Positions 19,289 to 28,436 of a stretch of DNA of 28,436 nt are shown one piece after another. Each line of letters starts with the position of its first letter. The stretch's first letter is position 1. The stretch comes from Rachicladosporium sp. CCFEE 5018 (Eukaryota > Ascomycota > Dothideomycetes > Cladosporiales > Cladosporiaceae): positions 926,727 through 955,162 of the forward strand of contig KZ111153.1 of the NCBI GenBank assembly GCA_002077045.2. Direction: 5' to 3'. The notes beneath the pieces are model-generated. The model was not told the origin of the DNA and made no database searches. It saw nothing but the letters and a program-made list of their open reading frames with translations. The translations under genes and the position numbers were made by a program.

Positions 19289-19868
19289 ATTCGTGATGCG
19301 TTTGTGAGAGAACAGTGTTGAGGTCGATGCTATAACAGAGAGGTCGAAAAGGGAACTATCCCTGGATAGACATCGAAATACTTGCACTGTCCTTCACGGT
19401 CTATCAATGTCACCACTCGCGAACCTGTACCTTTCAATCATGCCGCATGTCGGCGTCTGATCTGAGCCCCACGTCGTCACCCAAGCGGCCGCCATACACT
19501 CGGGCTATCTTTGACCGAGACCACGGCGGCCTGCCTCTACAACGGGTACTGCGGTTTCCACACAGCCCTCTTCGAGCTGATTGGCTTCACGTACGGATGG
19601 TGATTGAGGACCTAAGAGGAGTTCCAAAGAGGACTGCGTCCATGATGCCTGAGGCACCAAGGCCCTAGGCAGTTCAGACCCCGAGCATCTCCATTGAACG
19701 CATCCCACGCATGGTCCCAGCACCTTGTAGATTGTTGTATTATCGTAAGAATATGAGCCCATCTAGAGCTTACTTTTGCTTGCATTTTAGCCTATATCGT
19801 GCCTTGCGCTGTACACCGCTTGGAGCTCACCGCTCCTTTGATTTTTTCATTTGCTGCGTAGCTACATA
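19289..19868. other. Intergenic region between divergent genes
   Basis: These 580 bp should carry the promoters of the aldolase and of the RRM-like gene. Frames of 70-85 codons on either strand show no domain or conserved pattern. The proximal 100 bp may encode an alternative aldolase N-terminus. No RNA gene is recognised. Confidence 0.45.
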
Positions 19869-20597
19869 ATGGCAGCTCTCGCCCGCTCACCTGCTACACG
19901 CGCTCTTCACCTTCGCATCACACCTCGCCCGTCATCTATCGGAGAGTCTCGGGAAGTTCTACGGCTCATCTCGCAATTTGGTGAGGTCGAGTACTTCAAG
20001 AGCCTCAAATATGAGGCCATTGCTGCTCCAGATGTGGCCATCGTGATCTTCAAGGACGAAGCAGCTGCCAGAGCTTGCCAGAAGAAGGCTCCCATCCGGT
20101 TCAGACTCGGCCCGGTTGAGAACGAGGATCATGTTGCCAACACGGAAACTTTTGCGGCGCCCGTGACGCCTGCAGGTGAACATGCCCAACCCAGAGGACC
20201 ATCTGGAGCGCCCTTTGGCATGAGTCAGACTCGTAGTCTGTCTACGAGCAGTCTTCCCAGGCCACCTCGAAAGCCAGGCCCAATGCCTTTCATTGGAAGT
20301 GCAGATCCGCCACCCAAGCCGAGCTCACGGATCTTTCAGATCACTACGAGTCCGGCGTTCAGGAAGTTCCGGGATGCGATCGATGTTGGCCACTACCACG
20401 GGAGTTTCACGATTGACACGAGCAGTCCCATGCAGGAGGATCTGGCGAAGCGGGTGCCAACGCTGGGACTGAGCTGTTGGAATTGGAGGAAGGAGGACCG
20501 ACCGTGGAGGATGGTGGAGAGGGAGAGGAAGCTTGAGAGCACTGGTTGGGCAAGACGTAAAAGTTTGACCGAGATCTCTGAGGAAGCTGCACTATGA
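19869..20597 (+). CDS. Conserved fungal protein with N-terminal RRM-like fold
   Basis: The intronless frame from the first ATG (19869) encodes 242 residues. Residues about 13-80 follow an RRM-like beta-alpha-beta pattern: LHLRITPRPS, then a helix ESREVLRLISQFG, then EVEYFKSLKY and VAIVIFKDEAAARACQ, as in RNP2/RNP1 strands. The N-terminus (MAALARSPATRALHLR) is basic and free of acids, compatible with mitochondrial import. The middle is Pro/Ser-rich and probably disordered. The C-terminal third, with AFRKFRDAIDVGHYHGSF and GLSCWNWRKEDRPW, looks conserved but I do not recognise it. RNA binding and mitochondrial location are inference from this pattern only. It diverges from the aldolase gene. 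Confidence 0.7.
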   Translation: MAALARSPATRALHLRITPRPSSIGESREVLRLISQFGEVEYFKSLKYEAIAAPDVAIVIFKDEAAARACQKKAPIRFRLGPVENEDHVANTETFAAPVTPAGEHAQPRGPSGAPFGMSQTRSLSTSSLPRPPRKPGPMPFIGSADPPPKPSSRIFQITTSPAFRKFRDAIDVGHYHGSFTIDTSSPMQEDLAKRVPTLGLSCWNWRKEDRPWRMVERERKLESTGWARRKSLTEISEEAAL

Positions 20598-22933
20598 TCA
20601 AGTGGTTGCCTGAGAGACTGAGTGCTTGAGACTAACTGAGCGAACGACGAGGCTGGATTCGCAGTTCGCGACGACAGAACGAGAGATCATCTCATGCGCA
20701 GCTAAGAGTCTGCTGGCTCCGCGTGAGGGTGATTGCCACGGCGGACACATGGACGACATGCATTCAATAAGGGAATCGTCTGGCGCTTTTGCGCGGTCTT
20801 GCTTCCTGGGCGCAGACATTTTGAACGAGTCGCTCACCTCTGGTATGATCTGGCTTGTTACACTAGCAAAGCCAGGAGCGCAGCCCAGTATCACAGCCGA
20901 TGACCGTGAAGCCTGCATGACAATCACGAGTGTGAAGACGCGACGCGAACCTAAAGCCTGGATCGGCGGTATGTTACGGAAACGCTGGGAGTGGGTTGCA
21001 CGAAGCACGACACAGCGTATGCCAGCAGAGAGCTGGAGCTGAGAATCAGTGCCACCCGTGCACCTACGGTGAATGGACACACGGGGTTTCTGACCGTTTG
21101 ACTTATCCGTGGCTGTCGCTCCGCTGGAAGCAGGCAGGGATCACGGCGAAACGGCACACGGACCACAGAAAATGCGGACGTCTTGTGCCCACGTTCGACG
21201 CTGCTTGTGTAGACTGCAATGCGAAAGAAATCGCTGATGGCGCTGCCCCGAAGAGCTTCCCAAGGAATCAACGCTCTCGCCGATAGCGTCTGTACATACG
21301 TACCATCACGGCGCTGCACACGGCACCAGCGCTTTTCCAATAAGCAGTTCGCCCATTCTACAACTCTTCGCAAGCTATGCGGACCGATAGCGACGGGATA
21401 CGGCAAAGTATGCTTTCGTGCGAAGTGAAGCTGTTTTTCGGTACTCTGGGGCCGGAGCAGACATCTTCAGACAAGTCGCGCCTGTAAGGCGTCAAATCTT
21501 CTCACATGCAGCTGCAAAGTAATTCGCTTGATTCGCAACACGATTAGACTCGCGAGGGGCGTCATCGGCCAGCTTGTAGGCTTACTACCTGTCACTCAGA
21601 AAGTTATGCAAGCTCTTCGTGGCCTTTGCACATTGAGCAAGGCGCTACATCGGAGTCACATTCGACGAACGAAAGCTTTTGAGCTTGACACTCGCGAGTG
21701 AAGATACTTCATTACATGACCTTCCCTCTTCGATAGCTTGCGAAGGTAGGTACCCCACTCGTGCACGGCGATTTAGCTCTGTCTGTCAGAGTTCGCGCAC
21801 GCACTATCGCCGGCCCGGAGGATGACGAACAGATCGAGTATGCCCATGAACCTTGCAGTTCACGATTGCGGGGCGCTGATTTTGACTTCATCAATGTTCA
21901 GCTGTGTACGACATGCGTAGAACGATCATAGGGTGTAGAAAGAGGAGTTCACTTGTACTGCGGAAGAAGCTCGGTCTCGAGCTGGTCTCGTGGTCACTCG
22001 TTATCACGCCAGTCTCTGCTTAAACCACACTCACCCACGCACCGGAGCTGCGGGACATCTTCGCGATGAGAAATCTCGACCAACGTCCCCGATAATGCAC
22101 GAGCGACAAGGGCCTGCATGGGATGCACATGTGGCTAGACCCTGCGGGTCGTGTGAAGCAACTCGCCGGTTATGATTGGCACTCGACGGAACCTCGCTCC
22201 TACACCACTCCGATGGGAGCTGTCGCCGGAACCGGCGACATGCTCAGCATCGATGCACGACAAAGTATTGCACCGTGCTTATCGAGCTTGGCGATACATG
22301 TGAAGGTCAGTATTTCATAATTACGGACAGAGCCTCCGACGCCAAGTCACTGTGTGAGGCTCAGTCATGCTAGTTCCACGATTCCACCTGAGTTGCCATG
22401 CGCACGCGCCCAAGCCCTGATCACGCACTCTGGCTGACCCTTCCACGGCACGCGCTCGTCTATGTGCGTCGGCAAACTGGCCATGTGCCAGCCGGGTCGC
22501 CGTTACTGGTTTGTGACACAGCAGCGGGGATGTCGTCTCGCTCACGCGCATGAGGGTTTCCCGCGTGTGTCACAACTGCGGTAGTGGCGTACCGTTGTTT
22601 GGACGTCAGCTCCGGAGGTGTGTAGGCATTCGGGGAGAGGCAATACGAGTGACATTCACGCAACTGATCTTGCATGTTCGTACATAAGAGGAAGCGCTGT
22701 ACCGCCCGAGGCTTACAAGGCAACCGACAATAATGCCGCCAACTCCTTTTGTCCAATTTCGAGCATCGTGACTCGACCTCGAGCTCACGAGCTCAACCTT
22801 TTGAACCCAAAGGCACATAATGATGCCGGCTTTTACCCAACCTCATCTACCATCTATGTGCGGTGCCGCCAGAAACGAAGAAATGTAGATGCCCGGGTAT
22901 CGTTGCGCGGAGAAGAGCAATGGTCGATCGTCG
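20598..22933. other. 2.3 kb region without credible genes
   Basis: Several frames of 60-160 codons exist on both strands, but none shows a domain, a conserved motif or a consistent splice structure. Frames overlap on opposite strands, as expected for non-coding DNA of balanced composition. CpG is still common, so there is no obvious repeat-induced mutation signature. Short perfect inverted repeats occur at 21689-21700 and 22221-22240. I see no terminal repeats or transposase. Confidence 0.5.
22221..22240. repeat. 20 bp perfect inverted repeat
   Basis: Arms TGTCGCCGG and CCGGCGACA are exact reverse complements around an AA centre. It lies in non-coding DNA about 700 bp beyond the GT2 stop. 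Possible uses are a dimer-binding site or a hairpin; neither is supported by context. Confidence 0.4.
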
Positions 22934-24526
22934 TCAATCGTGTAAGTGTGTCATTATAGAGAGGTTCGTGTGTCTGGTGTGTGGATCGTAGGCAGGGAGG
23001 AAGTCCCGCCATTCATGCTTTTCGTTGAATTGGAAAGTATCGGACTTGCGTCCTTCGGGCTCGGGGGAATCGTAGCGAGGAAGTCGGATCATCCGCACAC
23101 GATTATCGGTGTCTGCTCCGTCTCTACTGCCCCAAGTAGTCTGAAATGTCTGTCAGTATGTTTGCGTGCACGCGGATCGCGGTCCGGAGAGCGCTTACAG
23201 CATTGAGAGTAAACAATCCATACGCCTTGATGATGCCGTGCAGATAACCGAACGAGATGTATACTGGCAAGAACACAATGTCGGCTGGGTAGCGAGTGAA
23301 ATGGCCCCAAAGCTTCACCGTCTTGCTGAACAGGAAGATCCAGGACAGCAGTGTGATGAAGAACGCCTGTCGGTAGTCTGATGGCCAGTTCTGAGATGCC
23401 AGGTACCACGAGTAGAGGATGAGGCAATCGTAGGGCAGCGCCCATGCTGTGATCGTGGTCTGCAGAACAGAGTACGTGCTCCATGGCTGTGTCCTACGTT
23501 TCGCATCAGTACATGACGGAAAGATCGACAGGGGTACAGGACTCACCACCAGTAATGACGCTCGACGAACATGCTCGTCAAGTTGCTCCTCCAGTTGCTG
23601 CGTACCCAGCGCAAGCATTGACTGAGGTATTTTGGGCCATCCTCGAGCGTGGTCTGAACCTCCGCCTCCTTGTGATATTGCATCGCGATCTTCCAATCAT
23701 GCGAGTACATCCACCTAGTAATGAAGTTATCGTCATCAGCGTTGAGCTGGCAAGTTCGCCACTCCTCGTTCGTGAAGCCATGAGTGAAGGCATCGTCCTG
23801 CAGGATGCTGCTCCGGTATGCTACTGTCCGGCCAGACAGACAAGGCAGACCTCCGTCCACATGTAGGCATGCAGAGCAGTCGAAGTTCCGTCGTTCGAGG
23901 TAAGTTGCGCCCAGAAAGCTCCAAATGCTCATATTGGGCGATCTCCGTAGCCTCTGCGAGGTGCCCACACCACCCATCTTTGCATCCTCAAAAGGCGCCA
24001 GCATCCATTGCAGCACCTTTGGCGGCCAAATCACGTCGTCGTCAACAAAGACTGTGATTCTCGTCCGAACCTCCGGAATGGCTCTGCACATCTGCCGACG
24101 TTTGTTCGCCTCTCTGATGCTCAAGACTCTGAGCTTCTTGGCGTTGATCGCATTGGCGATTTTGTTGAGTGCCTTGACATTGGCGTCAATGGTGACTAGG
24201 ATCATCTCTGCTGGTTCTGATGATAGGCATGTTCGAATCGTCCGCTCCAGTTCTTCGCCCCCAGTCGAGATCGTGGGCAGGATGATCGTGACATCTTGCG
24301 AGGTGTATGTGGGATTTTCAGGTATAGGAACTGGTCTGAATGTCCAGTGGGATATGCAATTTACAATCAAACGCAAATAACGAAAACACCTGGTAGAGAT
24401 TTAGCTCGCGTGTCACTGATAGATTTGAGGTTCTCGAGCTCCAATAGAGATGTAGCAAGCGAAAGGGTAAAAGTCAGGGTCCGAGACGTACCATGCAAAG
24501 ATAGCAATGCAAAGCCAGGAAACCAT
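22934..24526 (-). CDS. Membrane type-2 glycosyltransferase (fungal GT2/CPS1-like), four exons
   Basis: This is a hyaluronan-synthase-like family 2 glycosyltransferase that probably makes an extracellular or wall polysaccharide at the plasma membrane. Exons 24492-24526, 23547-24389, 23199-23493 and 22934-23140 join across 102, 53 and 58 bp introns to 459 residues, all in frame. A short N-terminal membrane segment (SWLCIAIFAWCFRYLRL) precedes the catalytic domain. Motifs in order are DVTIILPT (44-51), DDD in FVDDDVIWP (128-130), NADDDNF near 229 and QCLRW (269-273), the QxxRW signature of processive synthases. Several C-terminal spans follow, then TTWGSRDGADTDN and a cytosolic tail. In Zymoseptoria tritici the homologous GT2 is required for hyphal growth on surfaces; the same role here is inferred. 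The polymer is unknown. The start is the only ATG in the first-exon frame. Confidence 0.88.
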
Positions 24527-27500
24527 GCTGAGACGTGTAAACGAGAGGACACGAGGGCAAAGCCAGAGCCTACATAGGACCTCTGGCGACGACGAGATGT
24601 GAGAAAGAATGTAGATGCAGGTGACTGGCAATATAAGCCTTCACCATTGCAGTCCTCGGTTGTCATGCGAGCGCTTGTTAGGGTCCGCATGTGGTCTTGT
24701 TTCATTTCGCTCACTTTTCCGCGTCCGCGCGAGAGCTCTTGAGGCTGATGAGATCACTAGTACATTGGCCCTCACGGACGCGTGCAAGCTGGTCCACTCC
24801 GTGCAGTTCTCGAATGAGAGCTTGGCTGGCGTACTGCAGCCAGAGCTCTGGCTGGCGCCCCTCATCCCGTCTGTGATTGACGGTCGATAGCCACTACACA
24901 CCTATAGCGGGGCCGTACTAGGCCTTCGCCTGCACAGAGCTAGTTTGAGCAGCGCGGTTACACAGCAAGTGTTGCTCGTGCGCGCCCGTCGACATCGAAA
25001 GATGCTTGTGCGCTGGCCCTTCTCACCCCGGACGACAATTTCGTGATCACTGGGTGTCTGCAACATGTGGCCTGTCAATGACCGTTCATGCGCCATCAAT
25101 AGCCAGGGTCTAGCGCCCACATTTGGCGCTTTGCTTGCTTTGGCCCGCGGTTGGAGGCGCTCCCGATACTCGGCGGCAAGCAGGGTAGATTGGCCGGCCG
25201 AGCTGTTTGCTCGCACGGTGCTTGCCGTCCGGGGTCCACGAACGATTACTTCAAAATATGGAACACTTGGATGAATTGACGAGACGCTGCCACATGTCGA
25301 AATTCTGTTTCAACACTCATTGTCGTCCCTCATGGTGGCGTACCACTTTCAAGTCGACCAGCCGCTTCCTACACGTGTGGATCACCCTCAGGTGTGACAT
25401 TCGTTGCTATCGACGATTGGCAACTGGGGTAGGGCCCGCCGGCTCACCCACACGGTTATTTCGCCGCGCTAATATGACGACTTGCGCTAGCGCTTTGAAT
25501 GGACCCATCAACGGCGGTCTTTGACTGCAAGTCCCAAAGCTTCATCTCCAGAAAGTAACATCGCTCGTTTACGTGCATGACTGGATTCGAGAGCTCGTAG
25601 CTTTGCCGTGCAAGCAGTGGAAAAACTGTTGAGAGAGGCGCATGTCATGCTCCGCTTGGTCTTACTGCAACCGATATCTCTGGCGGAGTGTGGCTACACT
25701 GCCGTCGTACCACCTTTCCGCACGCTGCATGCGACACAGATTGCAGAGCACACTTGTCTTGAACTCAGCTAATCGCCAGATAGCTCGCCGTGCTGGCTCG
25801 CATGTGAACACTTCAATGTGGATATTGCAGAATTGTGGGGTAGCGGGTTGCCGACATGGCGGCGCTAATTATCCGTCTCAACTCATGCACGCATCGACAG
25901 CCTTTGTCTGGAAGATCGAAGAGTCTAGCACGGAGCGTGTCTAAACTTTGCCGTTCTCGTCGATGGACCCCAACAGACCTCGACTTCAGCCTCCGGCGCA
26001 ACGCTCATCATGCTTGCCCTCGGTAGAACGCCACTTATCGCACAGGCTGATGATGGGGTTACTATTGTAAGCAGAGCTGCAGAGCCGCTCACATTGGGTT
26101 TCATATATGTTGATTGCAAGCCATGCAGTATTGACGGCCTGACTCGTCCGTACATGCTGGAGCGAGTGATCTGCGCAGGCCTCATGATCGGGATCATGCC
26201 CCGGCTGCAAATCTGCAATCTGACGGCAGCCTGCAGATAAAGGTGTACCAGTCCAGCAGGTCCAAAGCAGCCGCATAACGCACGTCATGCATGGACTAGG
26301 CTAACGAACTCGTGGCGTGCAAAGGATCTTCAACGCCGTTTACGATTGACGCTGTTGTGTGTGACCTTCCGCTTCCCCATTCGATCGGAACGGGGATGGC
26401 AGCGGGGAGTACGGTGGAGCGTCTGGGGGATGCCAGCCGGCAGCATAGCTTGACCGCCTGTAAATCACCAATGACCAAAAGGTCGTTTAATCAGGGCCTG
26501 GTAACAGATCTCTGAGCCCATGGATCGACACTGTCGACTCTGATACAGCGCACGGAATATAGTATGTCTTAGGGACCTCACATTGAGTTCGCTCATCATG
26601 AGATCGAGCCTCTGCCTGACATCGAGATTTCCAGTGGTGATGCTGGCATGGGCATATCGCCGATCGACGCTGCAAGGTACCGTTGCAGACAGCCCCGAGA
26701 ATGAGGTCGCGAGGGTGAAGCTTGGCGGAGACTCGAAGCGATCTGTTGTGATGCACACGCACGAAGTAGATTGTGATCTAAGTCGAACAGGATATCGAGC
26801 GCCGACTCGCGTGTCTTGGAAGGGGCAATTATCCTCTCCGCTGGCGATATGTTCATCTACAAGCTGCAGACCGCATCGACGGGCCTCCGATCCTTGCGAG
26901 CTGCGATGCGTCGATTTCCCAGGCATCGCACGACCTCGATCTCTGCCCTCTGGCACTCATTGCCAAGACTCTCTCCGTGAGAAAACGCTGCTCTGGCACA
27001 AATGTGCCGCCACTTCATACTTTGACCAAGACAAAGCACTTCTGCTCGTGCCGAAATCTGAAGGCAGACAACATCACTGGTGTCGAATACGCACCGCATA
27101 CCCAGGTTTCTACGATGCGCCGGGGCCTTTCAGTCACTGGGAGTCAGCTACAATGACTGAAAGCTCTCATCATCCAAAGCGCGAAGCTTCGGCCCAGCGC
27201 CTCTCGCTAGTACTGGCTCCTGGCTTCGACATATAGCCATTCACATACACAGGTACATTGCCGCAGGTTTGATATGGGAGACATGTCTTTATATCAATAC
27301 TGAAGATTCTTCGGCGCTTGTCGCCTCTGCGAACTGGCTTGGTCGTACCTGCGGTTCAGATGGAAGTGCCTCAGCATACGCTTAGCTTCGATTGCGGAGG
27401 GGGATACAAAGCCTCCGCTGGCAGCGTTCTCGGTCAGCTCCATCGCTGGCTGAGGGTATCTTACCTGAGCCTGTTCGTTGATCGTGGGTAACAACGACCC

Positions 27501-27746
27501 GGTTGGCACAATTCGAGCCCGCGACGGCTTGCATAAGTGGGGTAGGCTTGAACGTTCCCCCAGATGGTGAACGAAGTGCAGTCACTTTAGGCTTATATGT
27601 CTTGGCATCGTTTGTCACAACATCAACCGTTCTTCTCGATAGTGCACTCGACTGCAGCTTGTCCACTTACCAAAATGGTCCAGTCACGTAGAAACGGCGT
27701 TTGCTGATTGGACAACGCTCACTTACCGGAAACAATGCTGTGTTTC
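24527..27746. other. 3.2 kb region without firm genes
   Basis: The left few hundred bases should be the GT2 promoter. Beyond it, frames up to 217 codons (for example 26583-27236 plus and 26465-26956 minus) overlap on opposite strands and have no recognisable domain. CpG remains frequent. Near the right edge (27294-27670, minus) there is a weak candidate for a small spliced gene, discussed as a finding. No RNA gene, transposon end or CRISPR is visible. A 16 bp inverted repeat (CATGATC-GG-GATCATG) is at 26183-26198. Confidence 0.45.
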
Positions 27747-28436
27747 ACAGACCCCAGCGGCTTCACGATCCGGTCCACGATTCGCTCCTAATGCCGAGTG
27801 GCGTGGATGAGAGAAGATGAGAGCTCAGCACACCAGTATGCACAGTGTTGTACACGCCCTGAGGCTACTGCTGCTAGCACGCAGGGAAGCCTGTCGAATC
27901 TAGAAAGGTTGCATCTCCCAGCCGCAGTGGTGCAGTGGCCAAAATCTTTGGCCTGGACACTCATACACGCTCTCCTCCACCTCAAAGCCTAGCCGTTCCT
28001 CCCGTGTGTCTCTCAAGCCATCTAGTGGTGCGCGGGTGCCGCACTACGGTAGCCCACGATCTTGAACTTTCCTATGATCTCACCGATAGTGAAGAAGCCG
28101 ATAGTCTCAGCCGTCACAACGCCCACTTGTGTAAGCGTCGCAGAGTCCAGGTTGCGTAATCTGGTCAGGAAAGTCTCGGGGTTCTTGGCGGCAGCCTCGG
28201 CGGTTTGCGCGGCGGTTTGCGATGTTCGGTTGAGGAGTGTTTGAGGATTCTTCGCCGCATTTTGGAGTGGCGTCAAGTAGGATTGAATTGTTTGCATATT
28301 ACTGCTGAAGGTCAGTGTTGTAATGACACGCCTCGGGTATCATTAGTCCCTTACGGTGGAGCCATGTTGCGACCCGAGACTGCGAGTTTGCCGAGCTCGC
28401 CAACAACTTTTGCGTAGTAGATGGTAGGGGGCACCA
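27747..28436. repeat. Right copy of the 690 bp terminal direct repeat
   Basis: This copy matches 1-690 with seven substitutions and runs to the last base of the window. It is preceded by unique sequence at 27746. Because the window ends here, whether the match would have continued is unknown. Confidence 0.97.
28022..28436 (-). CDS. ATP20: ATP synthase subunit g, second copy, truncated by window end
   Basis: Exon 3 (28022-28304), intron 2 (28305-28354) and 82 of 85 nt of exon 2 (28355-28436) are present; exon 1 and intron 1 lie outside the window. The frame is intact with no stop. It differs from the left copy at three residues: Pro instead of Tyr in AAKNPQTLL, Ala instead of Val in AEAAAKNPE, and Thr instead of Ile in ATLTQVG. 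One further coding change is silent and one falls in intron 2. Whether this is a second gene, an allele or an assembly overlap is unresolved. Confidence 0.8.

Noticed and set aside
24220..24240. GTTCGAATC resembling a tRNA B box
   Set aside because: It lies inside the GT2 coding exon with no A box or cloverleaf around it.
26583..27236. 217-codon plus-strand frame
   Set aside because: No domain, low-complexity or family pattern; comparable frames exist on the other strand, and composition looks non-coding.
1..28436. A virus, plasmid or giant transposon with terminal direct repeats
   Set aside because: The content is fungal housekeeping and metabolic genes with introns. No capsid, replication, integrase or tyrosine-recombinase gene is present.

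Overview
The window is ordinary nuclear DNA of a filamentous ascomycete. The gene set suggests a Dothideomycete-type mould, but that placement is inference. Evidence for a fungus: 47-102 bp introns with GTRNGY donors and CTRAC-like branch points, a Pol II largest subunit with a heptad CTD, mitochondrial ATP synthase subunit g, the ROK1 helicase, the fungal L-rhamnose dehydrogenase/lactonase pair, a fungal-specific MHR transcription factor and a GT2-type polysaccharide synthase. I found no tRNA, rRNA, CRISPR array, intact transposon or viral gene.

Layout, left to right: subunit g (ATP20, minus) diverges from ROK1 (plus). ROK1 converges, with a 10 bp gap between stops, on LRA1 (minus). LRA1 shares a 389 bp promoter with LRA2 (plus); the two catalyse successive steps of L-rhamnose oxidation. 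A transmembrane RING-H2 protein (minus) follows, then RPB1 (minus). RPB1 is cut by a run of exactly 100 N. The 3' end of a GRC3-like gene (plus) emerges on the other side, so the gap hides two 5' gene ends and a promoter. Next come a PRISE-like SDR reductase (minus), an MHR-domain regulator (plus), a DapA-family aldolase (minus), an RRM-like protein (plus), 2.3 kb without a credible gene, the GT2 synthase (minus), and about 3.2 kb without a firm gene.

The most unusual feature is structural. Bases 1-690 recur in the same orientation at 27747-28436, the last base, with seven substitutions and no indels. The copies coincide exactly with both window ends and both cover subunit g. Together with the N gap this allows three readings: a circular assembly path, a mis-ordered scaffold whose true join is right end to left end, or a real duplication with a unit of about 27.7 kb. 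The functional genes do not form one system. The only obvious pathway unit is LRA1-LRA2, whose shared promoter carries a perfect 22 bp inverted repeat that is a candidate operator. The regulator and aldolase further right could also belong to sugar-acid metabolism, but that is speculative.
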